A stretch of DNA of 64,000 bases from Nonomuraea turcica (GCF_030718205.1 NZ_JAUZQF010000023.1:62001-126000); one strand, 5' to 3'. Positions 1-9,966 are shown, counted from the first letter of the stretch. Notes: generated by a model not told the origin, from the sequence alone. Program-made: numbers and translations.

Positions 1-260
1 CCGGCGCCTGCGGCCGCTGCTACGAGGTGCCGGCCGCGCTGCGCGAGCAGGTGGCGTCGAAGGTCCGCGAGACGTGGTCCACGACGTCGTGGGACACCCC
101 CGCGCTCGACCTGCGGGCCGGCATCGAGGCCCAGCTCAGGGCGGCCGGGCTGGCGGACGTACGCCACGACGCCCGCTGCACGATCGAGTCCGAAGAGCTC
201 TACTCCCACCGTCGTGAGCAGCCGGGCGGCCGCTTCGCGGGGCTCATCTGGCTGGCCTAG
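1..260 (+). CDS. Polyphenol oxidase / PgeF (YfiH) family protein, C-terminal part
   Basis: The frame is open from the window edge, so only the last 85 residues are present. The first visible residues include the family's CGRCYEVP motif, whose last Cys matches the metal-ligand Cys of the YfiH/YlmD fold. The end (ELYSHRR, then GRFAGLIWL) is the usual C-terminus of the family. Members are copper or zinc purine-nucleoside phosphorylase / laccase-like enzymes. In E. coli YfiH also acts as a peptidoglycan editing factor, and in actinobacteria the gene usually sits in the division cluster near ftsZ, though that neighbourhood cannot be seen here. Its stop overlaps the stop of the convergent next gene. 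Confidence 0.8.
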   Translation, partial: GACGRCYEVPAALREQVASKVRETWSTTSWDTPALDLRAGIEAQLRAAGLADVRHDARCTIESEELYSHRREQPGGRFAGLIWLA

Positions 261-598
261 CCGCCCTTGCCCCGGTTGTTGAACAACACGTTGACAATGA
301 TGATCGCCACCCAGATCGGGATCACGTAGCCCGCACGGCCGTCGCCCACCAGGACGAACAAGATGGTGGTGAGGGTGCCGAGACTGAGCGACACGATCGC
401 CAGGGCCAGCCGCTGCGCGTCGCTCGGCCCCTGGTGGGCAACCGACTTCGGGGCCGCCTGGGCCAGGCGCTCATCCACCCGCCGGTCGACCTCCTTGCCC
501 ATCGTGTCGAGGAACGACTCCACGATCGCGTCCTCGAACTCGGGCCCGAGCTCGCGGCGGGCGGACACGGCGGCCTTTAACTCATCCCCAGTGCTCAT
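257..598 (-). CDS. Small membrane protein of unknown function
   Basis: A 113-residue protein with a charged N-terminal half (about residues 1-60, acidic and helical, possibly coiled coil) followed by two hydrophobic segments near residues 66-85 and 90-107 and a short basic tail. The topology suggests a cytoplasmic N-terminal domain on a two-helix membrane hairpin. I do not recognise the family. The ATG start has no long alternative upstream. The 3' end overlaps the stop codon of the convergent PgeF-like gene, so both transcripts must end inside coding sequence or read into each other. Confidence 0.6.
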   Translation of the reverse strand: MSTGDELKAAVSARRELGPEFEDAIVESFLDTMGKEVDRRVDERLAQAAPKSVAHQGPSDAQRLALAIVSLSLGTLTTILFVLVGDGRAGYVIPIWVAIIIVNVLFNNRGKGG

Positions 599-624
599 GC
601 ATCGAGATATATCGGGATATCGGG

Positions 625-1776
625 CTAGTGGGCAAGGATGTCGTCAAGGTTGTAACTGACCGGACGCTCCAGTTGCTCGTACGTGCACGACTCAGGCGTG
701 CGGTCGGGCCGCCAGCGGCGGAAGTGCGCGGTGTGCCGGAACCGGTCGCCTTCCATCTGGTCGTAGGCCACCTCCATCACCCGCTCCGGCCGCAGCGGGA
801 TGAACGACAGGTCCTTCTTGGCGTTCCAGCGCGACACCGCCCCCGGGACCCGCTGCCCGCCCCTCGCGGGCCCGGCGGCCGGCTGGCCGATGTTGGCCGC
901 CGCCTGCTCGGCCCAGTGGCCCCACGGGTGCTCGCTCAGCTCCGCGACGAGCGGCCTGAGCTCCTCCACCAGCTCGGCCCTGCGCGCCATCGGGAACGAG
1001 GCCGCCACCCCCACGTGGTGCAGCCTGCCGTCGTCGCCGTAGAGCCCGAGCAGCAACGACCCGACGATCGGGCCCGACTTATGCTCCCGGTAGCCGCACA
1101 CCACGACATCGGCCGTGCGCTCGTGCTTGACCTTGAACATCGTGCGCTTGTCCGGCACATACGGCTGGTCGCCCGGCTTGACGATGATCCCGTCGAGCCC
1201 CGCGCCCTCGAACGTCTCGAACCACTCGTGCGCCTGCTCGTCGCTGGTCGTGACGGGGGTCAGCCGGACGGATCCGACCTTCTCCGGGAAGATCCCCTCC
1301 AGCCGGGCGCGCCGCTGCGCGAACGGCGCCTCCATCAGCGACTCCTCGCCCAGGGCCAGCAGGTCGAACGCGATGAACTGGGCCGGCGTGCGCTCCGACA
1401 ACATCTTCACCCGCGACGCGGCCGGATGGATGCGCTGCTGCAGCGCGTCGAAGTCCAGCTGCGACCCCATGGGCAGCACGATCTCGCCGTCCACCACGCA
1501 CTTGTCCGGCAGTTCGGCCCTGACCGCCTCGACCAGCTCGGGGAAGTAGCGCGTGAACGGCCGCTCGTTGCGGCTGCCCAGATAGACCTCGTCCCCGTCG
1601 CGGAACACGATGCACCGGAACCCGTCCCACTTCGGCTCGTAGAACAGCGTGCCGTCCTGCTTCGGCATGGTCTTGACCGCCTTGGCCAGCATGGGCGGCA
1701 CGGGCGGCCGCACCGGCAGATTGGGCACCGGCTCCGGCTCTTGGACCGTCCCGGTCGGCTCCGTCGGCTCGCTCAT
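625..1776 (-). CDS. ligC: ATP-dependent DNA ligase (LigC-like)
   Basis: A 383-residue ligase without polymerase or nuclease domains. The adenylation domain shows the nucleophile motif YEPKWDGFR with Lys49, then motif III (GSRNERPF), motif IIIa (FIAFDLLA), motif IV (LDGIIVK) and motif V (MFKVKHER). An OB-fold domain follows from about residue 240. It should seal nicks using ATP, as actinobacterial LigC proteins do beside the essential NAD-dependent LigA. The ATG start was chosen because its first base is the last base of the upstream gene's TGA (TGATG), which implies translational coupling. A longer open frame upstream is only a GC-rich shadow. It is not LigD, because no primase or nuclease domain is present. 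Confidence 0.88.
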   Translation of the reverse strand: MSEPTEPTGTVQEPEPVPNLPVRPPVPPMLAKAVKTMPKQDGTLFYEPKWDGFRCIVFRDGDEVYLGSRNERPFTRYFPELVEAVRAELPDKCVVDGEIVLPMGSQLDFDALQQRIHPAASRVKMLSERTPAQFIAFDLLALGEESLMEAPFAQRRARLEGIFPEKVGSVRLTPVTTSDEQAHEWFETFEGAGLDGIIVKPGDQPYVPDKRTMFKVKHERTADVVVCGYREHKSGPIVGSLLLGLYGDDGRLHHVGVAASFPMARRAELVEELRPLVAELSEHPWGHWAEQAAANIGQPAAGPARGGQRVPGAVSRWNAKKDLSFIPLRPERVMEVAYDQMEGDRFRHTAHFRRWRPDRTPESCTYEQLERPVSYNLDDILAH

Positions 1777-2495
1777 CAGCTGTGCTCCCTCACATACCTG
1801 CAGAAGAGGACCCCCTCTTCTTCCAGCACTTGCCTGAGATCCAGTGTGACGTGCGCGGGCTCGCCGTTTTGAATGCGCGCCGCGCCGCCGCCGACCAGCA
1901 TGGGGCTGATCGACAGGCACAGCTCGTCGACCAGGTCGTCGGCCGACAGCTGGGCGTTGATCCTGGGCCCGCCCTCGCACAGGATCCTGGTCAGCCCGCG
2001 CTCGTGCAACTGCGTCACCGCCAGCCGCATGTCGACGCTGTCCTCGCCGACCACGATGACGTCGGCGTGCCTGGCCAGCTCCTTGCGCCGCTCGTGGGGC
2101 GAGGACTCGCAGGTGATCACGATGGTCTGGCTGGTGGCGTCGGTGAACAACTCGTCGTCGAGGTCGAAGCCGAGGCTGCGGCTGATGACGGCGATGTGCG
2201 GCACGTCGGGGCGGCCCTCGCGGATCTCCGCCCACGAGTCGCGCGGCTTGACCGGGCCGTATCCCTCCTTGCGCACGGTCGAGGCGCCCGCGACGACGAC
2301 GTCGGCCAGCCCGCGCAGGACCTGGAAGATCCGCTTGTCACCGCTGCTGGACAGGCCGCCCGAGCGGCCTTTCAGCCAGGCGGCGCCGTCGGCGCTGGCG
2401 ACCATGTTGAGCCGCAGCCACGGCCGGCCCTGCGGGTAGGCGTATGCCTGCGCGATGTCTGGGTTGTCCTGTATGTCGGGATAGATGCGCCGCAC
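1776..2495 (-). CDS. RibD C-terminal / dihydrofolate-reductase-like pyrimidine reductase
   Basis: A 239-residue protein with the RibD-C fold. The N-terminal segment RLNMVASADGAAW is the substrate/NADPH loop of this family, followed by SGDKRIFQVLR, the GAST motif, and near the C-terminus ILCEGGPRINAQL. Family members reduce the ribosylamino group of a pyrimidine in riboflavin synthesis, but stand-alone copies like this often have unknown substrates. The start is a GTG preceded by AAGGTAGAGGA; no ATG is available before the conserved region. It is the first gene of a two-gene unit with the downstream ligase, joined by a one-base stop/start overlap. The coupling to a DNA ligase has no obvious biochemical reason. 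Confidence 0.8.
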   Translation of the reverse strand: MRRIYPDIQDNPDIAQAYAYPQGRPWLRLNMVASADGAAWLKGRSGGLSSSGDKRIFQVLRGLADVVVAGASTVRKEGYGPVKPRDSWAEIREGRPDVPHIAVISRSLGFDLDDELFTDATSQTIVITCESSPHERRKELARHADVIVVGEDSVDMRLAVTQLHERGLTRILCEGGPRINAQLSADDLVDELCLSISPMLVGGGAARIQNGEPAHVTLDLRQVLEEEGVLFCRYVREHS

Positions 2496-2647
2496 TCCTC
2501 TACCTTGGCACACCGCACCGACAACCGCCCCACCCAGCTTCACCACCCCACCGACCCCGCCCTGCCCGGCCTGGCACGCCGCCGGGCTCGGCCCACGGTC
2601 CTGGCCGGCCCACGGTCCTGCCCGGCCCGGCTCGGCCCGCTGCCCGG

Positions 2648-2766
2648 CTCGGGCCGTCGCGCTGCTCGGGCCGTCGCGCTGCTCGGGCCGTCGCGCTGCT
2701 CGGGCCGTCGCGCTGCTCGGGCCGTCGCGCTGCTCGGGCCGTCGCGCTGCTCGGGCCGTCGCGCTG
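2648..2766. repeat. 17-bp tandem repeat, seven perfect copies
   Basis: The unit CTCGGGCCGTCGCGCTG is repeated seven times without a mismatch, flanked by degenerate GGCCC-rich sequence. It sits in a 583-base gap between the divergent reductase and membrane-protein genes. Because 17 is not a multiple of 3, every frame on both strands reads through as the same repeated peptide, which explains the many long open frames here; none has a plausible ribosome binding site or protein-like composition. I see no other gene in the gap. Confidence 0.92.
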
Positions 2767-3078
2767 CTCGGCCCCGCTGCCAGCCCTGCCCCGCTGCCGC
2801 GTCCGGGTCTGTGCCCGTCCGGGTCTGCCGGCCGTCGGGCCCACTGCTCTGTCCGGGCTCGCCGCCGGTCCCGGCCAGCGGGGCGTGCCCGTTCACCGCC
2901 CCGCCGGGCCCTGCGTTGGCGAGGCGGGGAGGCTACCGGCGCACGCGGGCCGTCCGCGGGCGCCTGCCTCCGCAGATGGCGAGCTTTCCGGCAGGTGCCG
3001 CTTTCGTGTATGCGGAGACATACCGGCGACTCTCGGCTTAACGTGACAACAGGGATGGGACGGACAGGGGAGGGCCCC

Positions 3079-3474
3079 GTGGGTCTGGTCACCGCCGGGA
3101 CGTGGACGATCGCCGCAGTCGCGGGGCTGCACCTGCTCTGGCACTGGCTCTCAGGAGGCGGCATGCGCCGGGCCAAGGTCACCCGCTTCCCGGCGACGCT
3201 GGTCTTCTCCCATCCGGTGCTCGCGGTGTCGGCGCTGGTGTGCTGGGTGGGCGCCCTGGTCACGGGGAGCCGGGTGCTGGCGTGGGTGGCGTTCGGGGGA
3301 CTGGCGGCGGCCGCGCTGCTGGGGTTCGCGATGTTCACGCGATGGCTCGGGGCGGGCCGGCACGAGAAGGGCGGCCCGGGGTTCCCCGCGCTGGCGGTGA
3401 TGTTGCACGGGCTGGCCGGAGTGGCGACGTTCGTGCTGGTGTTTCTCACGGCCAGCGCGGCACGCGTCTTTTGA
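3079..3474 (+). CDS. Four-helix membrane protein of unknown function
   Basis: A 131-residue, strongly hydrophobic protein with four predicted transmembrane segments near residues 3-24, 36-58, 63-84 and 101-125. The GTG start was chosen because GGGGAGGG lies five bases upstream; an in-frame ATG at 3055 lacks such a site. I do not recognise a functional family beyond a general small actinobacterial membrane protein. The gene faces glgX, whose stop lies only a few bases beyond its own. Confidence 0.65.
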   Translation: MGLVTAGTWTIAAVAGLHLLWHWLSGGGMRRAKVTRFPATLVFSHPVLAVSALVCWVGALVTGSRVLAWVAFGGLAAAALLGFAMFTRWLGAGRHEKGGPGFPALAVMLHGLAGVATFVLVFLTASAARVF

Positions 3475-3480
3475 GCTCCC

Positions 3481-5604
<2,124 letters not shown>

Positions 5605-5803
5605 GTGGCCCAATTGTCGCACGGGAAAACCGCTCTTGGTCCTCAATGAGCCGATGGCCTCACGACCAGGACACCTACGGGCCCCGATCGCCGGCGCCCT
5701 GCGTCGCGTGAAACGGCGCAGGAACGGCTCGGCTCGCCCCGCGGCGCCGCGGACGGTCTCGGAGGGGAGACCGGCAACGGTGCCGAGGGCGGGCGGAGGA
5801 GCG

Positions 5804-6229
5804 TCAGAGCAGCTCGGCCTTGAGGGAGATCGTGGTGCCCGTCAGCGCCTTGCTGACCGGGCAGTTGGCCTTGGCGGTCTCGGCCGCCTCTTGGAACTGC
5901 TCGGCCGTGATGCCGGGGACGTGACCCTTCACGCTGAGCACGATGCCGGTGATGCCCTCACCCGGCTGGAACGTCACGTCCGCGCTCGTCTGCAGCGCCT
6001 CCGGCGGCGTGCCGGCGCCGGCCAGGCCGTGCGAGAGCGCCATCGAGAAGCAGGACGAGTGGGCGGCCGCGATGAGCTCCTCCGGCGAGGTCTTGCCGTT
6101 CGCCGCCTCGGCCCTGGAGGGCCAGGAGACCTCGAACGTGCCGACGCCCGAGGTGTCCAGCGAGACGGTGCCCGAGCCGTCGAGCAGGGCGCCCTTCCAC
6201 TGGGTAGTGGCGGTGCGTGTGGTGGCCAT
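5804..6229 (-). CDS. OsmC family peroxiredoxin
   Basis: A 141-residue OsmC protein that should reduce organic hydroperoxides in the cytoplasm. The two catalytic cysteines are visible: Cys60 in AAHSSCFSM and Cys123 in KANCPVSKAL, in the usual spacing. The N-terminal ATTQWKG and the FEVSWPSRAEAANGKTSPEEL block are typical of the OsmC subgroup rather than Ohr. It stands alone, with about 200 bases separating it from glgX and a divergent ECF sigma factor upstream. Confidence 0.92.
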   Translation of the reverse strand: MATTRTATTQWKGALLDGSGTVSLDTSGVGTFEVSWPSRAEAANGKTSPEELIAAAHSSCFSMALSHGLAGAGTPPEALQTSADVTFQPGEGITGIVLSVKGHVPGITAEQFQEAAETAKANCPVSKALTGTTISLKAELL

Positions 6230-6389
6230 GGCTATGTGCTCCCTCCGTCGTGGACTTCCGACCCTATCGTGGTCCGATCAACGGCTCACAAAGTGTGGTG
6301 CGCGCTTCATCCGGCTCTACTTTTCCGACGAATAATGGCATGCTCGGGTCGCGGCGCATCTGCCGCCTTGGTCCGGATAAAACGGGAGT

Positions 6390-6950
6390 GTGGTGCCAGT
6401 GGAGGCACCGTACGACGACCGGCTGCTGCATCAGCGGGTGGTCGGCGGCGATGAGTCCGCGCTGGGAGAGGTCTACGATCGGTTCTCCTCGCTGATCTTC
6501 GGTCTCTCCCTGCGGGTCACCAGGGACCGGGTGATCGCCGAGGACATCACGCAGGAAGTGTTCCTGGTCTTCTGGGAAAGGCCGCTGGCCTACGACCCGG
6601 ATCGCGGCACGTTGCGCGCCTGGCTCGCGACGATCGCGCACCGCCGGGCGGTCGACCACGTGCGCGCCGAGGAGCGGCGGCGGGTGTCGGCCCTGGGTCC
6701 CCGGTTGTTCGAGCGGGAGCCGGCCAGGCTGGAGGACACCGTGCTCGCCGCGGACGAGGCCGCGCGGGTGCGGCAGGCCGTGACGTCACTGCCCGACGGC
6801 CTCCGGCAGGCGATCGAGTTAGCCTACTTCGGGGGCAGAACATATCGGCAGGTCGGCGAGGAACTGGGCGTGCCCGAGGGCACGGCCAAGTCGCGCATCC
6901 GGCTGGCCCTGAGGCGGCTGGCGGACGCGCTGGCGGAGGAAGAGGTGTGA
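6390..6950 (+). CDS. ECF-type sigma factor
   Basis: A 186-residue extracytoplasmic-function sigma factor. Region 2 is seen at about residues 22-65 (YDRFSSLIFGLSLRV, then EDITQEVFLVFWERP) and region 4 at about 133-180 (LPDGLRQAIELAYFGGRTYRQVGEELGVPEGTAKSRI), with no C-terminal extension. The start is uncertain: GTG codons at 6390, 6393 and 6399 all follow GGGAG. Its TGA overlaps the ATG of the next gene (TGATG), so the two are coupled. The partner is a DinB-fold protein instead of the usual zf-HC2 anti-sigma, which suggests thiol- or metal-linked control. That control mode is inference. Confidence 0.88.
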   Translation: MVPVEAPYDDRLLHQRVVGGDESALGEVYDRFSSLIFGLSLRVTRDRVIAEDITQEVFLVFWERPLAYDPDRGTLRAWLATIAHRRAVDHVRAEERRRVSALGPRLFEREPARLEDTVLAADEAARVRQAVTSLPDGLRQAIELAYFGGRTYRQVGEELGVPEGTAKSRIRLALRRLADALAEEEV

Positions 6951-7840
6951 TGGACCCCGTCGAGCGTCTTTACCTGGACGCGTTGATGGAGGAGCCGGTG
7001 GTGCCGGCGGGCTCGGTGCGGCCCCAGCTTCTGGCCGGGGCCCGTGCGCGGCGCAGGCCCGCGGCTCCCACCGCCGTCTGGGCGGCCCCGTACGCGGGCC
7101 GCGTGGCCGCGATGGACGCACTGCTCGCCTCGGCCGTGGAGGACGACTGGTCACGCGTCATCGTCGAGGGCTGGACACTCCAGGAGCTCGTCGCGCACCT
7201 GGCCGCCAAGGACGGCCTCCTCGCCGCTTCCGTGGGCGCCCCCGTGCTCGGCCCGCCCATCGGGGCGGCCGACTCGCTGGGACGTACGCACGACGTGCAG
7301 GCGTACGAGCGGGCCCGCAGCCCCGAGCAGACGCGACGGGACTGGCGGGCGCAGGCCGACGCGCTCTGCCGCCACCTGGCGGAACTGCCGCCGACCACGC
7401 CGGCCACCCTGGACGGCATGGAGGTCCCGGTGAGTGACCAGGTCCTGGCCAGGGGCCTGGAGACGTGGATCCACACCGACGACGCCGCCAAGACGGCCGG
7501 CCTCCGGCTCCCCGACCCGATCCCCGAGCACATCCGGCCGACCGCGGACCTGTGCGCCCGCCTGCTGCCCTGGACGATGCTCTTCTCCGGCATGAACGGC
7601 GCCGGACGCACGCTCCACCTGACGCTGACCGGCCCGGGCGGCGGTGAGTGGGTGCTGCCGCTGGGCGTGGAGGAGAGCGCGCCCGGTGAACCGGACGCGC
7701 ACATCAGCGCGGACGTGATCAAGTTCTGTTTCCTGCTGGGCGGCAGGGGGGATCCGGCGGACTTCCCGGCGGAGGTGGCCGGCGACCTGACCCTGGCCAG
7801 GGACGTCCTGTCCACGGCCCCCGCCCTGTCCGGCCCCTGA
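6950..7840 (+). CDS. Maleylpyruvate isomerase N-terminal (DinB-fold) protein, putative sigma-factor partner
   Basis: A 296-residue protein. After a 45-residue N-terminal stretch (VERLYLDALMEE, reminiscent of sigma-partner leaders) comes a mycothiol-dependent maleylpyruvate isomerase N-terminal domain, with the metal-site His in WTLQELVAHLAAKDG and the second ligand block LETWIHTDDAA. A C-terminal SCP2-like sheet region follows (TLHLTLTGPGGGEW). The ATG is the one overlapping the sigma factor stop and is preceded by GAGGAAGAGG. There is no transmembrane helix and no HxxxCxxC zinc motif, so if it regulates the sigma factor it does so by a soluble domain. Enzymatic function is unknown. Confidence 0.75.
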   Translation: MDPVERLYLDALMEEPVVPAGSVRPQLLAGARARRRPAAPTAVWAAPYAGRVAAMDALLASAVEDDWSRVIVEGWTLQELVAHLAAKDGLLAASVGAPVLGPPIGAADSLGRTHDVQAYERARSPEQTRRDWRAQADALCRHLAELPPTTPATLDGMEVPVSDQVLARGLETWIHTDDAAKTAGLRLPDPIPEHIRPTADLCARLLPWTMLFSGMNGAGRTLHLTLTGPGGGEWVLPLGVEESAPGEPDAHISADVIKFCFLLGGRGDPADFPAEVAGDLTLARDVLSTAPALSGP

Positions 7841-7872
7841 CCCCGGCCCCGGCCCCTGTCCCCGGCCCCTGT

Positions 7873-7959
7873 CCCCGGCCCTGCCCGGCCTCGTCCGGCC
7901 CGTGACGCCGGCCCCTGACCCCGGCCCTGCCCGGCCTCGTCCGGCCCGTGACGCCGGCC
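7873..7959. repeat. 41-bp direct repeat, two identical copies
   Basis: A 41-base GC-rich unit beginning CCCCGGCCCTGCCCGG occurs at 7873-7913 and again at 7919-7959 without mismatch, preceded by shorter CCCCGGCCCCTGT runs directly after the stop codon of the DinB-fold gene. It forms the first part of an 861-base stretch with no convincing gene. Confidence 0.85.
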
Positions 7960-8017
7960 TGCGCCTGCCCAGTCCCCGACCGATCCCCTGGCAATGGCGG
8001 CATCGGCCTGCAAGGAC

Positions 8018-8430
8018 GCCGGCTCCATGCTGAGCGGGCATGCGTGAGGGGGAGCCCGTGTTGAGCGGGGCATGCGTGAGGGCGCCGGCTCCGTGTTGAG
8101 CGGGGGATCCGTGAGGGTGTCGGCTCCGTGTTGAGCGCGGCATCCGTGAGGGGGGAGCCCGTGTTGACCGCGGCATCCGTGAGGGCGCCGGCTCCGTATT
8201 GAGCGGGGGATCCGTGAGGGCGTCGGCCCCGAGTTGAGCGGGGATGCGTGGGGGCGGGGCCGTGCTGAGCGGGGCATGCGTGAGGGTAGGGGCCCGTGTT
8301 GACCACGGCGTCCTGGGGGCCGGGGCCCGTGTTGAGCGCGGCGTTCGTGGGGGCGCCGGCTCCGTGTTGAGCGCGGCGTCCGTGGGGGCGGGAGCCCGTG
8401 CTGAGGGCGAAGCATGCGCCGGCGGCCACG
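8018..8430. repeat. Degenerate ~34-bp tandem repeat, twelve copies
   Basis: The anchor TGAG(C) recurs at 8031, 8062, 8097, 8132, 8165, 8200, 8235, 8266, 8300, 8333, 8368 and 8402, with steps of 31 to 35 bases and mostly 33-35. Each unit resembles GGCTCCGTGTTGAGCG followed by a GGCATCCGTGAGGGCGCC-like half. Unit length is not constant modulo 3, and the repeat reads through in several frames on both strands, so it is unlikely to be coding. Alternating GGAGCC and GGCTCC give it hairpin potential. From its end to the next start (about 270 bases) I see lower-GC sequence likely to hold the promoter of the secreted-protein gene, including TTGACG at 8576. Confidence 0.85.
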
Positions 8431-8701
8431 TCGCCGTCCGACGGCCTCGCACGGCCCGCCGAGTCGTCCGGCCGTGCGGGGCCGTGCGCGGCGAAAAGCG
8501 CGGCGACACGCCGCCCGGCGCGCAAACGAAAAGGAAATCGTTGTTTGGCAACTCCCTCGGGTAGCGCCAGGGATTTGACGCGTTGTTGAGGTTCGGAGAG
8601 GTTACCTTCGATTTCGTGGATGGGTAATTCTGTTTCCGTCCGGCGCCCCACGGCATTCGGGCGCCGGATTCGCGGCCGATCTATCCATGAATGGAAGTCG
8701 A

Positions 8702-9040
8702 ATGCACGAGAACACCGAAAGTCGGCAACCACGCACGCGAAGCCTTGGGCGTGTCGCGACACTGGCCCTGGCCGCCGCGGCCGCCGGGGTCATGTTCCTT
8801 CCCGTCGGTCAGGGGGTGGCCGGCGCGAGCACCACCGCCACGACCGAGGTCTCGGTCAGCTCGACCGAGACGCCGCCGCAGTACTGCGCGTGGAACTACC
8901 GCTGTCGTTACGGCTGGTGGGGTTACCAGAACCCCGTCTGGCGCCACCACCCCGGCTGGCACCACGGTAGCCGGGACTACTACGGCCGCGACTACGGACA
9001 CCACCACGGGTCCTGGCACCACCACGGAGACCACGACTAG
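8702..9040 (+). CDS. Small secreted His/Gly/Tyr-rich protein
   Basis: A 112-residue protein with a clear Sec signal peptide: basic N-terminus (RQPRTRSLGR), hydrophobic core (VATLALAAAAAGVMFLP) and likely cleavage after AGA at residue 42. The mature part is about 70 residues, starts with a Ser/Thr-rich segment, has one Cys pair (CAWNYRC), and ends in Trp/Tyr/His-rich sequence with 11 histidines in the last 32 residues, which suggests metal binding. The start was taken at 8702, where GGAAG lies four bases upstream; the ATG at 8687 would put the ribosome site inside the gene. No known family recognised. Confidence 0.7.
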   Translation: MHENTESRQPRTRSLGRVATLALAAAAAGVMFLPVGQGVAGASTTATTEVSVSSTETPPQYCAWNYRCRYGWWGYQNPVWRHHPGWHHGSRDYYGRDYGHHHGSWHHHGDHD

Positions 9041-9062
9041 GACGGCCTGGGACGACTCAGGA

Positions 9063-9088
9063 CCGCCCGGCCCTCCGGGGCCGGGCGG
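9063..9088 (+). terminator. GC-rich hairpin terminator
   Basis: A perfect 11-bp stem (CCGCCCGGCCC pairing with GGGCCGGGCGG) closes a TCCG loop 22 bases after the stop codon of the secreted-protein gene. There is no U-tract, as is common for actinobacterial terminators. Confidence 0.75.
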
Positions 9089-9211
9089 GCATCACACAAC
9101 GACACGCGAACGCCATGAGCCGGACGATTCGTGCGTCCAGCGGGACGAATCGCATGGGCATGACGGCGGACGGGGTCGTGCGGAGTATCGCCTCCTCGAA
9201 TCCGCCGAAAT

Positions 9212-9251
9212 GACAAATGCCGCGGCCAGAAGAATGGTCGCGGCATTTGTC
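9212..9251. other. Long hairpin with GAAGAA loop
   Basis: A 13-bp perfect inverted repeat (GACAAATGCCGCG and CGCGGCATTTGTC) is continued inward by GCCA/TGGT with one G-T pair, giving a 17-bp stem around GAAGAA. It lies in the 342-base gap between the secreted-protein gene and the HD gene, which otherwise holds no gene I can support. The outer part is AT-richer than its surroundings. It could end transcription on either strand or be the trace of a small mobile element. Confidence 0.7.
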
Positions 9252-9382
9252 GTAATTTGGAGCATCTGCCGCCGTCCTCTGTCCTCGCCGGCGCGCCGAT
9301 CGGGCGCCGCGACCGTCCCTCGGCGGCAGCCGGAAACGTCGTTTAGGCTCTTAGGCCCTGTACATGACGAGAGGGGGTCATC

Positions 9383-9958
9383 GTGACGGGCGATGAGACG
9401 GGGCTGGCAGGGCTGCTGTACGAGTTCGGGCTGCTCAAGCGCTACAAGCGGACCGGGTGGCACGTCGCCGGCGTGCGCGACCCGGAGAGCGTGGCCGAGC
9501 ACTCTTTCCGCGCGGCGATCATCGCGGGGATGATCGCCAAGCTCGAAGGCGGTGATCCGGAGCGGGCCGCGTTCATGGCCCTGTTCCACGACACGCAGGA
9601 GACGCGCATCACCGACATCCCCTACATCGGCAAGCGCTACCTCACCGTGGCGCCCAACGAGGAGGTCACCGCCGACCAGGTGCGGGGCGTGCCGGAGCCG
9701 GTGGCGGACATGATGCGCGACGCCGTCGCGGAGTACGAGGAGAAGGCCAGCGTCGAGGCCGTCTGCGCGCGGGACGCCGACAAGCTGGAGTGCCTGCTCC
9801 AGGCCGTCGAATACCGCGAGCAGGGGCACCAGAACGTCCAGGGCTGGATCGACAGCTCGCTGGCCGCCCTCACGACCCCGACGGGCAAGCGCCTGGCGGA
9901 GGAGGCCCTGCGCACGGGCACCCTGGAATGGGTGACCCGCGTGCTCAACGGCGACTGA
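9383..9958 (+). CDS. HD-domain phosphohydrolase (YfbR/HDDC2-like)
   Basis: A 191-residue HD-superfamily enzyme. The metal-binding residues are visible in SVAEHSFRAA (first His), ALFHDTQETR (HD pair) and CARDADKLECLLQA (distal Asp). The arrangement matches the YfbR/HDDC2 group, whose members are 5'-deoxynucleotidases acting on dNMPs, so a role in nucleotide clean-up is likely though the substrate is not proven. The GTG start has AGAGGGGG upstream. Its stop lies eight bases from the stop of the convergent ankyrin gene. Confidence 0.85.
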   Translation: MTGDETGLAGLLYEFGLLKRYKRTGWHVAGVRDPESVAEHSFRAAIIAGMIAKLEGGDPERAAFMALFHDTQETRITDIPYIGKRYLTVAPNEEVTADQVRGVPEPVADMMRDAVAEYEEKASVEAVCARDADKLECLLQAVEYREQGHQNVQGWIDSSLAALTTPTGKRLAEEALRTGTLEWVTRVLNGD

Positions 9959-9966
9959 GGGACCCT

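Noticed and set aside
2485..3041. Several long open frames in all directions over the 17-bp array
   Set aside because: They exist because a 17-base repeat without stop codons keeps every frame open; the translations are the same peptide repeated, with no start signals or protein-like composition.
8018..8430. CRISPR array
   Set aside because: Units are about 34 bases end to end with no unique spacers between conserved repeats, units vary throughout, and no cas genes are present.
6970..8762. Minus-strand frames of 350 to 500 residues across the repeat region
   Set aside because: They run antisense to the DinB-fold gene and through degenerate repeats in several frames; composition is Arg/Pro/His-rich shadow coding.
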